A stretch of DNA of 64,000 nt from Alkalithermobacter thermoalcaliphilus JW-YL-7 = DSM 7308 (GTDB lineage: Bacteria; Bacillota; Clostridia; Peptostreptococcales; Peptostreptococcaceae): assembly GCA_001584565.1 (NCBI GenBank), contig LSFY01000001.1:1474001-1538000 (forward strand). Direction: 5' to 3'. Below the pieces are notes generated by a model, which saw only the letters and a program-made list of their open reading frames with translations, was not told the DNA's origin and ran no database searches. The translations under genes and the position numbers were made by a program. Shown here piece by piece: positions 1 to 10,500 of this stretch; within the stretch, counting starts at the first letter, position 1, and the number at the start of each line of letters is the position of its first letter.

Positions 1-30
1 TAAAACTTGTAGTATCTCTACTGTTTTCAT
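1..30 (-). CDS. N-terminus of an unidentified protein, cut by window edge
   Basis: An ATG at 28-30 on the minus strand is preceded by a strong ribosome binding site (GGGGGTG about seven bases upstream) and opens a frame reading MKTVEILQVL up to the window edge. It lies just downstream of the terminator that ends the transporter genes, so it starts a separate unit. Ten residues are too few to identify a family. Confidence 0.5.
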   Translation of the reverse strand, partial: MKTVEILQVL

Positions 31-61
31 AATACCCACCCCCTTAGTATATTGTAACAAA

Positions 62-90
62 AACCCCACCAAATATGGTGGGATTTTTTT
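62..90 (-). terminator. Intrinsic terminator after the NSS transporter genes
   Basis: CCCACC at 65-70 pairs with GGTGGG at 77-82 around a six-base loop. On the minus strand the stem is followed by GTTTTTGTT. There is also a T-run on the plus-strand side, so it could work in both directions. Confidence 0.8.
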
Positions 91-199
91 ATTTATTTTT
101 TTCTTGTTCTCCTTTTATTAAAGCATTTATACTAATACCTGCAACAGCAAATATTATAACCCATACAGTTACTAAAAATCCTAAAGCTTGACTTGTCAT
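89..199 (-). CDS. MetS-like small subunit of NSS amino-acid transporter
   Basis: This 36-residue protein begins MTSQALGFLVTVWVIIF and ends in a charged tail rich in Lys and Glu. It is a single hydrophobic helix (about residues 6-26) followed by a short cytoplasmic tail. Its start lies three bases after the transporter stop, so the two are translationally coupled. Small one-helix partners of this type (MetS) accompany bacterial NSS transporters such as MetP for methionine and alanine. The assignment rests on size, helix and position. The ribosome binding site (GGAGGG) lies inside the end of the transporter gene. Confidence 0.75.
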   Translation of the reverse strand: MTSQALGFLVTVWVIIFAVAGISINALIKGEQEKNK

Positions 200-202
200 A
201 GT

Positions 203-1789
203 CTATCCCTCCACTCTTGTTATAATTTTATTTTGGGAGAGCTCATCTTTGTATTTGTTTTTAATAGATGTGTATGATTGTATAAATCCTGCAACAAGCA
301 CTAAAGCTATAACTAATCTAGCTGCTTGAACCCAAGGTACAAGCTGTGGCATTCCTTCAACAAATGATGGAACTATATTAAAGTATCCAGCTTCCATGTA
401 TGTTTTTGTAGAGAATATTAACACTATAACTAATGCTAAAGGAGCTATACCTTTTACAAATGTATTGAAGAACCAAGTTGGAACTTGCCATATTCCACCT
501 TTATTTATTTCAACTAAAGATCTATCTCCCATCAAGAATGCTGCAACTATTATTTCTATAAGTCCTAAAACTAGCAGTAAATAACTTCCTACCCAGTTGT
601 CTACTTCAGTTAAATAAACAAGTTCTGCTGTTTTTGTAAGTATTGGCTCAAGACCAACTGGAAGACCTACTATAATGTATGCTATAAATATAATCCAAGA
701 AGCTTTCTTTCTTTCTATTCCTAAGTCTTCTTCAACTAAAGCTGTTAGATAGTTATACATTGCTATAGCTGAAGTGAATCCTGCAAAGAATAAAAGTAAG
801 AACCAAAGTGATCCAAATAATTGTCCACCAGCCATTGCTCTAAATACATTCGGAAGTGCTATAAATGAAAGACCTACTCCTGCACCTACTCCATCTGGTC
901 CTAAGAAGGCATAAGCTATAGGGATGACTATAGTACTTCCAAGAACTATTTCAGCAAATTCGTTTAAAGATATAGTAGCAATTGATGAAACTACAACATC
1001 ATCTTCTGGTTTTAGGTATGAAGCATAGTTACATATAATACCCATTCCAAGTGATAATGTAAAGAATATTTGACCTGCTGCTGCTAAAGCTGCTGTCCAG
1101 TTTAATTTGCTAAAGTCTGGATTCCATACAAAGTTTAATCCTTTAAGAGATGACCAATCAGGATTTACTGGGCTTCCTAAAGTTAATGATCTAATAGCTA
1201 GAATAATTCCAAATACATAAAGTACTGGCATCATAAGTTTTGCCCAAGCTTCAATTCCTTTTTGAACACCTCTCATAACTGCAAGTGCAAGCCCTAAAAG
1301 AGCTATAATCCAGAAAGTAAATACCATAGCTGGATTTTGGATATATCCTACAAATATTTCTCCTGTAGATTTAGCACTATCCATATATCCACCAGTTAAT
1401 GATAAAAAGCTGTATCCAAGTGTCCATCCAATGATGTGGTTGTAATATGAGTTAACAAGTAATGTTACTCCAAAAGCAAGCATCCCAGCAAGTGCTCCTA
1501 TAACTGCTGCTTTTCTAGGTTTTGTACCTTCTCTAGCTTGAAGATACACCATAGGCCCTAAAGTTCCATGGCCATACTTTCCACCATATCTACCTAAATT
1601 CCATTCAACCAGCATAAGCGGAAGTCCTAGCATGATAAGTGCTGCAAAGTAAGGAATCATGAAAGCTCCTCCACCGTTGCTAGCTGCTTGGTAAGGGAAT
1701 CTCCAGAAGTTTCCAAGTCCTATAGCATTACCTGCCATAGCAAGTATAAGACCTATCTTCGATCCCCAGTTCTCTCTTTTTTCTCCCAT
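203..1789 (-). CDS. Sodium-dependent NSS-family amino-acid transporter
   Basis: The 528-residue protein belongs to the neurotransmitter:sodium symporter family (LeuT fold), which takes up amino acids with sodium across the cytoplasmic membrane. The diagnostic TM1 motif GNAIGLGNFWRFPY is at about residues 20-34, with its unwound centre and the sodium-binding Gly/Asn residues intact. Eleven to twelve hydrophobic segments follow. The small MetS-like partner directly downstream suggests a methionine/alanine-type substrate range, but the substrate cannot be read from sequence. The ATG is preceded by GGGAT. The right end of an IS607-type element begins within tens of bases upstream, so the native promoter has probably been displaced and transcription may come from inside or beyond the element. 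Confidence 0.9.
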   Translation of the reverse strand: MGEKRENWGSKIGLILAMAGNAIGLGNFWRFPYQAASNGGGAFMIPYFAALIMLGLPLMLVEWNLGRYGGKYGHGTLGPMVYLQAREGTKPRKAAVIGALAGMLAFGVTLLVNSYYNHIIGWTLGYSFLSLTGGYMDSAKSTGEIFVGYIQNPAMVFTFWIIALLGLALAVMRGVQKGIEAWAKLMMPVLYVFGIILAIRSLTLGSPVNPDWSSLKGLNFVWNPDFSKLNWTAALAAAGQIFFTLSLGMGIICNYASYLKPEDDVVVSSIATISLNEFAEIVLGSTIVIPIAYAFLGPDGVGAGVGLSFIALPNVFRAMAGGQLFGSLWFLLLFFAGFTSAIAMYNYLTALVEEDLGIERKKASWIIFIAYIIVGLPVGLEPILTKTAELVYLTEVDNWVGSYLLLVLGLIEIIVAAFLMGDRSLVEINKGGIWQVPTWFFNTFVKGIAPLALVIVLIFSTKTYMEAGYFNIVPSFVEGMPQLVPWVQAARLVIALVLVAGFIQSYTSIKNKYKDELSQNKIITRVEG

Positions 1790-1849
1790 AATATCCCGTT
1801 ACAGAAAACTTATAAAACTTTATAAAGTTCTTATCAAACCTTATAAAAG

Positions 1850-1990
1850 TTTATGTTTCCTTCCTTGTTCATTGTGTCCAGTTTCGAAAAATCTACTCCT
1901 GTTTATTTAACACTCCGAAGGCTTAAATTCCCGACTAACGAATCGGTACATATCAATAACTGCTTTAGATGCTATGCTATTGATTTACCA
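1850..1990 (-). ncRNA. Probable TnpB guide RNA (omega/reRNA) region
   Basis: In TnpB systems the guide RNA is transcribed from the 3' end of tnpB and runs past the right end of the element into host DNA. Here the segment after the tnpB stop can fold into small hairpins; CCGA and TCGG, for example, flank an eight-base loop near 1935-1950. It also carries the CCTTCGG-rich sequence often seen at such ends. The guide itself would come from sequence close to 1800-1850. Boundaries and fold are inferred, not seen. Confidence 0.4.
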
Positions 1991-3156
1991 TAATTTTTTA
2001 GGTTTATACTTGCATTTAAGTCTCTATCTATCTCGTGCCCACATTCATCACATATAAATGTTCTTTCTGATAAAGAAAGTTTGTTTTTTAAAGCACCACA
2101 TCTGCTACAAGTTTTAGATGAAGGATAGAATGTATCTGCAAGTATAAATTTAATATCATTTAAGGCACATTTATATTCCATTTGTCTTTTAAATTCGTAA
2201 AATAGCTGCTCTTGTATTGATTTTGATAATCTTTTATTTTTCAGCATCCCACAAGTATTTAAGTTTTCCATAACTACATACTCTGGCTTGGCTTTCACCA
2301 AAGATGTAGTTATCTGATGAATATAATCGTGCCTTATGTTTTTAAGCCTTCTTCTCATTTTTAAAACAAGGAATTCTAACTTTTTTATATTGTTAGTTTT
2401 TCTGTAACGATATTCACCTCCTTCTGTTTGAATTTTGTTTAATTCATATTTTTTAGATAGCTTTTTTTGTAATCTTTTTTGTCTTTTCTCAAGTTTTTTA
2501 ATTTTACTTGTTTTATTTATGTTTTTATACTTTTGTCCTGTACTTATTGTAGCTAAATCCTTTACTCCTAAATCTATTCCTATACCTTCGGTATAGTCTT
2601 GATTTTTTATTTCAGCTTCTTCTACTCCTATTGTCAAGTACCAATTGAGTCCATCAAATACTATTCTCGGATTAGAATATTTTATTTTTTCTCCAATTGG
2701 TATTCTGCCTTTTTCAGCAAGTTTAATCCAGTTAAACTTTTGTTTGTTTTTCTTTTTGCTGTTAGTTAGTTTTTCTAATTTTACATGAGTATCAGTTATT
2801 TTAATTTTTTCTGTATCTACATAAAAACTTGGCTTACTTTTTTTCTTTGACTTAAACTTAGGAAAGTTTGCTCTACCTTCAAAGAAATTTTTATATGCAA
2901 TACAGACATCTTTTATAGCTTGTTTTGTTATATTATTTGAATAGTCATTAAGCCATGAGTATTCTTTTTGTTTTTTTAACTCTGTTAATCTTTTTCTAAT
3001 CTCACCATCATTTAAAAATTTACCACCATTTTTATAATTTTCTTGCTGTGTTGCTAACGCAAAGTTATATGTCCATCTTGCCACACCTGCACACTCGAAT
3101 AGCTTTGTTCGTTGTTTATTGTTAGGTAAAAGCTTAACTTTATAAGTCTTAATCAT
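1972..3156 (-). CDS. tnpB: TnpB RNA-guided nuclease of IS607/IS605 type
   Basis: The 394-residue protein is full length. It has the N-terminal HTH-like domain (starting IKTYKVKLLPNNKQ), a central OrfB region and a C-terminal RuvC fold. The three acidic RuvC residues are visible: Asp195 in GIDLGVKD, Glu297 in VMENLN, and Asp377 or Asp379 in DRDLNASIN. A zinc finger (CSRCG at about 350-354 and CDEC at about 369-372) lies between the second and third. TnpB proteins are RNA-guided DNA nucleases that favour retention of the element. The start overlaps the stop of the tnpA remnant by eight bases. No frameshift or stop interrupts it, so the nuclease may be active although the recombinase is lost. 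Confidence 0.9.
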   Translation of the reverse strand: MIKTYKVKLLPNNKQRTKLFECAGVARWTYNFALATQQENYKNGGKFLNDGEIRKRLTELKKQKEYSWLNDYSNNITKQAIKDVCIAYKNFFEGRANFPKFKSKKKSKPSFYVDTEKIKITDTHVKLEKLTNSKKKNKQKFNWIKLAEKGRIPIGEKIKYSNPRIVFDGLNWYLTIGVEEAEIKNQDYTEGIGIDLGVKDLATISTGQKYKNINKTSKIKKLEKRQKRLQKKLSKKYELNKIQTEGGEYRYRKTNNIKKLEFLVLKMRRRLKNIRHDYIHQITTSLVKAKPEYVVMENLNTCGMLKNKRLSKSIQEQLFYEFKRQMEYKCALNDIKFILADTFYPSSKTCSRCGALKNKLSLSERTFICDECGHEIDRDLNASINLKNYGKSIA

Positions 3157-3246
3157 CTTCTACCAGCACCTTAATCATTTTCTTAGCTTTGTTTGCTCTG
3201 TTTTTCCTATCAACTTAGCAAATTCACCTATACTATAATACTTCAT
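3149..3246 (-). pseudogene. tnpA: IS607 serine recombinase remnant, large internal deletion
   Basis: The ATG at 3244-3246 follows GAGGTG at a normal spacing and starts MKYYSIGEFAKLIGK, the MerR-like DNA-binding start of IS607 TnpA. After about 15-18 residues the frame shifts, and the other frame gives KAKKMIKVLVEDD followed by a stop, which resembles the C-terminus of the same protein. The resolvase catalytic domain between them (about 170 residues in intact relatives) is missing. The stop overlaps the tnpB start, which preserves the ancestral junction. I infer a single internal deletion. Confidence 0.8.
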
Positions 3247-3300
3247 TTCCATCACCTCATAATAATCATAACGTGATGTTATAAAAATTATAAGGTTTTT

Positions 3301-3592
3301 GTATGAATTTATAAATATTTTCTAACTGTTTGCACGCCTCCTTCTTTGAACTTTATATGTTGATAAAACATATATTATATGTGATTATATCACCTTATTT
3401 TTTTCATTTCAATGATTTTTTAAAATTTTCTGAACATTTATTTTTTTATATTCTCACCCTATATATGTTTTATCAACTTGTTTTTAATATATATTTTGCT
3501 TTACTTATTTTTATGTCAAGTTAATAAATTAACATGTACTTGAAATAAAAATTTTACATAGTTGCATTTTAGGTAGTATATATCAGATTTAT
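3301..3592. repeat. Gap with a 17-bp inverted repeat, spacer 85 bp
   Basis: The segment between the IS607 element and the aldo/keto reductase is very A+T rich and holds no convincing gene. It contains a perfect 17-bp inverted repeat, GTTGATAAAACATATAT at 3359-3375 and its complement at 3461-3477. A 64-codon plus-strand frame spans it but has no plausible ribosome binding site and an extreme Phe/Tyr/Leu composition. Before the IS607 insertion this was probably the upstream region of the NSS transporter. The repeats could be paired operator sites or a large hairpin. Confidence 0.5.
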
Positions 3593-4597
3593 TTATTCTT
3601 TTTCTAAAACATTTGCAACATTTTCTAGCATGTCCATTATAGGCAAATAATATGGACATTTTTGTTCACAAACTCCACACTTTGTGCAAGTTGATGCTCC
3701 ATTTCCTAAAGATCTATATCTATCTAACGCCCACTCTTTTAAATTATATCTAGTATAATATCCTTCAAGTAAAAACTGCATAGGAATATTTATGCCTTGT
3801 TTACAAGGAAGACAATATCCACATCTTCTACAAAACTTATTTCCTAGTTCTTTTTTTATTTTATTTATTTCTTTTATTTCACTTTCCGTTAATATATTGT
3901 TTTCTTTTCCTGCTTTTATATTTTCTATAACTTGATCTATATTATCCATACCAGGAATTACTACATCAACAAATTCTTTTGACAGTATGTATCTTAGGGC
4001 TAATCTCCCATTATCTAATGCTCCTCCAGCTAATGGCTTCATTATAATAGTTCCTATATTTTTCTCTTTAGCTTTTATTAATGCTTTTTCACCTTGATTT
4101 TCAACTATGTTGTATGGGAATTGTATCGTAGAGAATTTATTGCACTCCACTGCTTTTTCTATAGAGTTTACACTGTGAGAAGTTATACCTATTTCTCTTA
4201 TTTTTCCTTCTTTTTTGGCTTCTTCTAATGCCCTATATGCACCATTTTCAGAGAATATTTTTTCGTATTCATCTTCCTTTAAATTATGTATTTGATATAA
4301 GTCAATATAATCTCTTCCTAAATTTCTTAAACTTATTTCTATATCTTTTTTCATAGAATCATAGTCTCTTGCCATAGATTTTGTAGCTATTATCCAGTAA
4401 TCTTTATCTTCTTTTATGCCATATCCTATATATTCTTCACTTACAGTATATCCTCTAGCTGTATCTATAAAGTTTATACCTTCTTCTTTACATTTTTGAA
4501 TTAGTTTTTTTGTTTCTTCTTTGGTTATTCTTTGTATAGGAATTCCTCCGAATCCTATTCTATTTATTTCAAGTTCTGTTCTTCCAAGTTTTATCAA
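3593..4597 (-). CDS. Aldo/keto reductase with C-terminal ferredoxin domain
   Basis: The 334-residue protein has an N-terminal aldo/keto reductase barrel (residues 1-255), including FIDTARGY with the catalytic Asp and Tyr, KSMARD and YQIHNL. Its C-terminal region has two cysteine clusters, CRRCGYCLPC at about 259-268 and CTKCGVCEQKCP at about 306-317, typical of 4Fe-4S ferredoxin folds. This architecture is widespread in anaerobes, where the protein probably moves electrons between an iron-sulfur centre and a carbonyl substrate; the substrate is unknown. Its start is preceded by GGGGGAGA. It lies downstream of pyk but beyond a terminator. Confidence 0.88.
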   Translation of the reverse strand: MIKLGRTELEINRIGFGGIPIQRITKEETKKLIQKCKEEGINFIDTARGYTVSEEYIGYGIKEDKDYWIIATKSMARDYDSMKKDIEISLRNLGRDYIDLYQIHNLKEDEYEKIFSENGAYRALEEAKKEGKIREIGITSHSVNSIEKAVECNKFSTIQFPYNIVENQGEKALIKAKEKNIGTIIMKPLAGGALDNGRLALRYILSKEFVDVVIPGMDNIDQVIENIKAGKENNILTESEIKEINKIKKELGNKFCRRCGYCLPCKQGINIPMQFLLEGYYTRYNLKEWALDRYRSLGNGASTCTKCGVCEQKCPYYLPIMDMLENVANVLEKE

Positions 4598-4623
4598 CTC
4601 AATCTCCCCCTTTTCTCAATTAT

Positions 4624-4662
4624 ATCAAAAAAAACGAGAAAGAATTATTCTTTCTCGTTTTT
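4624..4662 (-). terminator. Terminator after pyk
   Basis: An 11-bp stem (ACGAGAAAGAA at 4634-4644 with its complement at 4648-4658) has a three-base loop and is flanked by an A-run on one side and a T-run on the other. It ends the pfkA-pyk transcript and could work in both directions. Confidence 0.85.
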
Positions 4663-4666
4663 TGTA

Positions 4667-6424
4667 TTAAAGTCCTTTTACCTGTCCTCTATATATAACT
4701 CCTTTAACTGGATCTACTGTAACTGTTTCTCCATCTTTTACTGCTTCAGTGATTCCTTTAGCAGATACTACAACTGCTTTTCCTAAGTTTAATCCAACTA
4801 TTGCCGCATGAGAAGTTATTCCACCTTCTTCAGTTATTACAGCACTAGACTTTTCTATATAAGCGTTCATATCTGAATCTGTAGAAGTTGTTACAAGTAT
4901 ATCTCCTTCATTAAATTTTTCTTTAGCTTCATTTGCATCTTTAACTACACATACTTTACCAGTTGCATATTCTCTTCCAACTCCAACACCTTTTGCTAAT
5001 ATGTCACTTACTATGTGAACTTTTATAAGGTTAGTTGTTCCTGAAACTCCAACTGGAACTCCTGCAGTTATAACTACTAGATCTCCTGATTTTACATATC
5101 CTTCATCCATAGCTGCTTGTATAGAACTTTCTATTACTTCATCTGTAGAAGATGCACTAGGAGCAAGTACTGGGTTTACTCCCCAAGTTAATGCAAGTTT
5201 TCTCATTACTTTTTCGTTGTTTGTTGCAGCTATTATAGGAGCTGATGGTCTAAACTTAGAAACTGATCTAGCTGTATCTCCTGAAGATGTAGATGTAATT
5301 ATTGCGCTTGCGTTTAGATCTATAGCTGTTGTACAAGTTGCATGGCTTATTGCATTTGTAATATTAACTTTTGTTAATCCTTTGCTTCTTAATATAGCAT
5401 TGTAATCTAAAGTTTCTTCTGTTCTTTTAGCTATAGTAGCCATTGTTTTTACTGCTTCAACTGGATATTTACCTGCAGCAGTTTCTCCCGATAACATTAT
5501 AGCATCAGTTCCATCATAAATAGCATTTGCAACGTCTGTAACTTCTGCTCTTGTAGGTCTTGGGTTTCTAATCATAGAATCAAGCATTTGAGTTGCAGTT
5601 ATAACCGGTTTTCCTACTTCGTTACACTTTTTGATTATCATCTTTTGAACTATAGGTATTTCTTCTGTAGGTATTTCAACACCAAGGTCTCCTCTAGCTA
5701 CCATTATACCATCAGAAACTTCAAGTATTTCGTCTATGTTGTCTACACCTTCTTGGTTTTCTATTTTAGATATTATTTGTATATCTGTAGCATTTTTCTC
5801 TTCAAGTATAGCTCTTATAGCAAGTACATCTGCTGCTTTTCTAACAAAAGATGCTGCTATAAAGTCTATGCCTTGCTCTATACCAAACTCTATATCTTTT
5901 CTATCTTTTTCTGTTATAGCTGGTAAATTTATTATTACTCCAGGAACATTTACTCCTTTGTTGTTTTTAACTATACCACTGTTTTGAACTTGACATATTA
6001 TATCTTCACCTTTAACTTCTTTAACAGTTAATCCAACTAGTCCATCATCTATAAGGATAGTATCTCCTTCTTTTACATCTTGTGCAAGGCCCTTGTAGCT
6101 TACAGTACACATTTCTTTTGTACCTTCTACATCTTTCATTGTTATAGTAAACATTTGTCCTTCTTCTAATAAAACTTCAGGATCTTTGAATTTTCCTGTT
6201 CTTATTTCTGGTCCTTTTGTGTCTAGAAGGATTGCTATTGGTTTATTTAACTCTTGTCTTAACTCTTTTATAGCTTTTATTCTAGCTCCGTGTTCTTCAT
6301 AATCTCCGTGAGAAAAGTTTAGTCTACAAACATTAAGACCATTTTTGATAAGCTCTCTTAATACTTCTTTTTTTTCACTAGCAGGTCCCATAGTACATAC
6401 TATTTTAGTTCTTTTCATAAACAC
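4667..6424 (-). CDS. pyk: Pyruvate kinase with C-terminal PEP-utilizer domain
   Basis: The enzyme converts phosphoenolpyruvate and ADP to pyruvate and ATP in glycolysis. The 585-residue chain has the TIM barrel with the start [23 protein letters not shown], the active-site stretch [12 protein letters not shown] and [10 protein letters not shown], followed by [10 protein letters not shown]. The extra C-terminal domain (about residues 475-585) contains [11 protein letters not shown] with the conserved His, the PEP-utilizer swivelling domain found in Bacillus-type pyruvate kinases. It starts 13 bases after pfkA, so the two glycolytic genes form an operon. The ATG chosen follows GGAGAG. Confidence 0.97.
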   Translation of the reverse strand: MFMKRTKIVCTMGPASEKKEVLRELIKNGLNVCRLNFSHGDYEEHGARIKAIKELRQELNKPIAILLDTKGPEIRTGKFKDPEVLLEEGQMFTITMKDVEGTKEMCTVSYKGLAQDVKEGDTILIDDGLVGLTVKEVKGEDIICQVQNSGIVKNNKGVNVPGVIINLPAITEKDRKDIEFGIEQGIDFIAASFVRKAADVLAIRAILEEKNATDIQIISKIENQEGVDNIDEILEVSDGIMVARGDLGVEIPTEEIPIVQKMIIKKCNEVGKPVITATQMLDSMIRNPRPTRAEVTDVANAIYDGTDAIMLSGETAAGKYPVEAVKTMATIAKRTEETLDYNAILRSKGLTKVNITNAISHATCTTAIDLNASAIITSTSSGDTARSVSKFRPSAPIIAATNNEKVMRKLALTWGVNPVLAPSASSTDEVIESSIQAAMDEGYVKSGDLVVITAGVPVGVSGTTNLIKVHIVSDILAKGVGVGREYATGKVCVVKDANEAKEKFNEGDILVTTSTDSDMNAYIEKSSAVITEEGGITSHAAIVGLNLGKAVVVSAKGITEAVKDGETVTVDPVKGVIYRGQVKGL

Positions 6425-6437
6425 ACTCTCCTATAAA

Positions 6438-7445
<1,008 letters not shown>

Positions 7446-7528
7446 CTAGTATCCCGGTCTGGTTAAAAATTTTTCTACAAACAATTTATTTCATTTTTCG
7501 TATTGACTTTCATTATTATAACATAATT

Positions 7529-10500
7529 TTAAATATCTTTTAAACTTTTATTTTTGGCTTTAACGTTTTCCCTCCCTAAAATTTTTTGTAATTCATATAT
7601 TAAATTTTCATTTATATCTACCATAATTTCCTCACTTTTAAATGCCTTTTTTAAATCTGTAAAATATAGATAAACTTCACTGTTTCCTTTATATTTTTTT
7701 AAAGTATCTTTTATAGTTTTTATCAATTCTTTGTTTGATATACTATCTACCCTTAGGTAAATGCTTGTATCACTTATTTTTACAACTTCCTTAAACTCGC
7801 TTGCTATAAGTTTTGGATTTTCATCTTCTTTAATACTTAGCTTTCCCTTTACGTACAAAATATTATCTTCTTTTATTAAATTCATATACTTTTTAAATAT
7901 ACTTGGAAAAATTATAACTTCTATAACTCCATAAAGATCTTCTATTTCAACAAAGGCCATCATATCATTATTTTTTGTCGGTTTTATAGTCTTATTTATT
8001 AAAATTCCACCAATTACTATTTCTTTGTTTTCTAATTTTTTCATTTGATCGTAATCTAAATTTTCACTTGAAATTATACTAGTATTTATAGATGTATTTA
8101 TCATAAGTTCTTTTTCATATTCAGCTAAAGGATGTCCACTTATATACATTCCTAATACTTCTTTTTCTAAAAAAAGTTTATCTTTTTCTTTAAATTCCAA
8201 AACATTTGGCAGGCTATATAAATTTTCATTTTCATTTGTAGTATCAAATAAAGACATTTGGCCAAATAAATTCTTTTTTCTATCTTCAACTATACTATTT
8301 ATTATTTTTTCAAATCCTGCTAGAAGCTGAGCTCTGTTTGGACTTATACTATCAAATGCTCCACATTTTATAAGACTTTCTATTACTCTTTTATTTAGGT
8401 CTTTAGATTTTATTCTTTTACAAAAATCTACAAAATCTTTAAATGGTCCATTTAAGTTTCTTTCCATTACAATGTCATTTACTACATTTTCTCCTACATT
8501 TTTAACTGCACAAAGTCCAAATCTTATGTTTTGTCCTTCTACAGAAAACTTACTAAAACTTTTATTTATATCAGGCTTTAAAACTTTTATATTCATATTT
8601 GCACAATCTCTTATATATTCTACAACTTTATCTGTATTTCCCATTACGCTAGTTATTAAAGCTGTCATAAACTCTACCGGATAATACGCTTTTAAATATG
8701 CAGTTTGGTATGCTAACACTCCATAAGCTGCTGCGTGAGATTTGTTAACAATATGTTATCGATAAGCTCTTTATCTTATCTTCTATAAGTTCCTATTCCT
8801 TATAGTTCAGACTATATCATCATCCTTATATCTAAGGAGCTGGGCGCTCTTGGACCGGTTTATTCGTAGGCTCGTCACCAGTCTAGTCGTTGCACCTTCC
8901 TACATACTCTTATGCCATTCTGTAGGCTTGGCTCAGAATTACCATCTCAGGCTTTTTCTGAATTCACCCAGTTTTCATTAACAATTACTTGTTAATGGCG
9001 CTTAATACTTGTTGCCATTTATTGAATTTCCTTTCTAAGTGGATAGTAGAATCATTATACAAAAATTCGAATATATCAATCATATCTCTTTTTGAACTAC
9101 ATTCCATATACTTCATATAATCTGTTTTTGAATCTCTGTATGAGAATGTTCCAGGCATATATTTTTCAATATTTTTAAGAAACTCTATAGTTCCAATAAT
9201 GCTAAATCTAGGAGAATTATATTTGTATACCTTTAGTGTTCCGTCCTTCATTTTGTAATATGATGTAGACGTTCCTAGACTTATAGATCCATCTCCATCA
9301 AAATATCCACGAATGAAATGCCTAATAAGTTCTTTGTTTAAATGTGGAATATTTGATAATTGCTTACTTTTTCCTGGATATAACCCTAGTTTTCTTAAAT
9401 CTGAGGCCATTTTCTTAGATGAAAAATTAAGAACACTCTTAGACTTACTATTTTCATAATTTCCACCTTTATCTACATCTCTCAACTTCCCTGTAAATTG
9501 AATTTCAGTACAAATCTTTTCTAATAAATATCTATCTTCTCTAGTAAGGGATATGACTATATTATTGTGCTTATCACTACCAACAAAACCATCAGCATAC
9601 ATCAAACCTAATATATATGCTTTCTCTTGACTATCTATATCTTCAAAATATGACTCATTTAGATTATATCTATTTCTTCGTTTAGTATTTATATTAGCTT
9701 CTTTGAGCACTCTTGCAACTGACCTTTTAGATACACATAGTAGCTGCATTATTTCCTTGAATTCCAATCCTTTGTTAAAAAGTTCGATTATATGCTCTTT
9801 ATCTACTTGAGTAAGTTTATTATAATGTTTCATACTATCCACTCCTCAAATATCATCTTAAATATATTATTTGCGTAAGTGAACTGTATTAAACTATTTA
9901 GTTGTTATATATTCAATAAATGGCACCTTGTATATATTAACGCGTATTTAGCGAAGTCTATCATCTCATCATATATCTTATTTGCGATATTCTCCGCTAC
10001 TTTATTTCTCACGCAACCTGGAATTTCTATGTTACCATCTTTGTCTAGTTTTCCATGTATAAAATACTGCCTTTCTTGTTCCATTACATCCATTTTTTTC
10101 TTACCCATGGCTCGTCTAACAAGATCGGACCTACCATAAGAATATCCAGCTAAATCTCTAACTACCTGCATAACTTGCTCCTGATAAACTAGTACGCCAT
10201 AGGTATTTTCAAGAATTGGTTTTAGTAATTCATGTGCATACTCAACCTTTTCAGGATTATTCTTATTTTTTATATACAAAGGTATAGAGTCCATAGGCCC
10301 TGGTCTATATAGAGATATTCCTGCTATTATATCTTCAAAGTTATTTGGTTTAAGCTCTTTCATAAACTGCCTCATACCTGCACTTTCAAGCTGAAACACT
10401 CCGAGAGTATTTCCTGCACTTAAAAGGTTGTATACCGTTTGATCGTCATAGTCCATTTTAGAAAAATCTATCTTTACGTTATGATTTTTAGATATAAGAT

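Larger units (their letters stand above)
1800..3300 (-). mobile_element. IS607-type insertion element with deleted tnpA
   Basis: The element holds a remnant tnpA followed by an overlapping, intact tnpB, the gene order of IS607 elements. An 11-bp motif AAACCTTATAA at 1836-1846 recurs inverted at 3288-3298 near the other edge, together with further TTTATAAG-like subrepeats. This suggests that the ends lie close to these positions. IS607 ends have no terminal inverted repeats and make no clear target duplication, so both boundaries are approximate. Because its serine recombinase is gone, the copy should be immobile unless supplied in trans. Confidence 0.7.
8749..9939 (-). mobile_element. Group I intron in dnaE (1191 nt)
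   Basis: The dnaE frame is interrupted between GCG-T and TT-AAC, and excision of exactly 1191 nt restores KYAFNKSH. The preceding exon base is U and the last intron base is G, as in group I introns. The 3' part has the conserved core: a P-like element AAUUCUGAGCC (8925-8940), an R-like element GUGCAACGACUAGA (8882-8895) and an S-like element GAUAUAGUCUGAAC (8805-8818), with GACUA and UAGUC forming P7. A P1 can be drawn between the exon end GCGU and the intron stretch GGUGC. The class looks IA-like, but I did not fold it. Confidence 0.9.

Noticed and set aside
3330-3524. 64-codon plus-strand frame upstream of the aldo/keto reductase end
   Set aside because: No ribosome site, extreme Phe/Tyr/Leu content from A+T-rich DNA, and it overlaps the inverted repeat.
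8749-9939. In-frame intein in dnaE, or dnaE as a pseudogene
   Set aside because: The insertion is not in frame with the exons, starts and ends with group I intron signals, and carries its own ribosome site and start. Removing it gives an uninterrupted full-length DnaE, so neither an intein nor decay is the better explanation.
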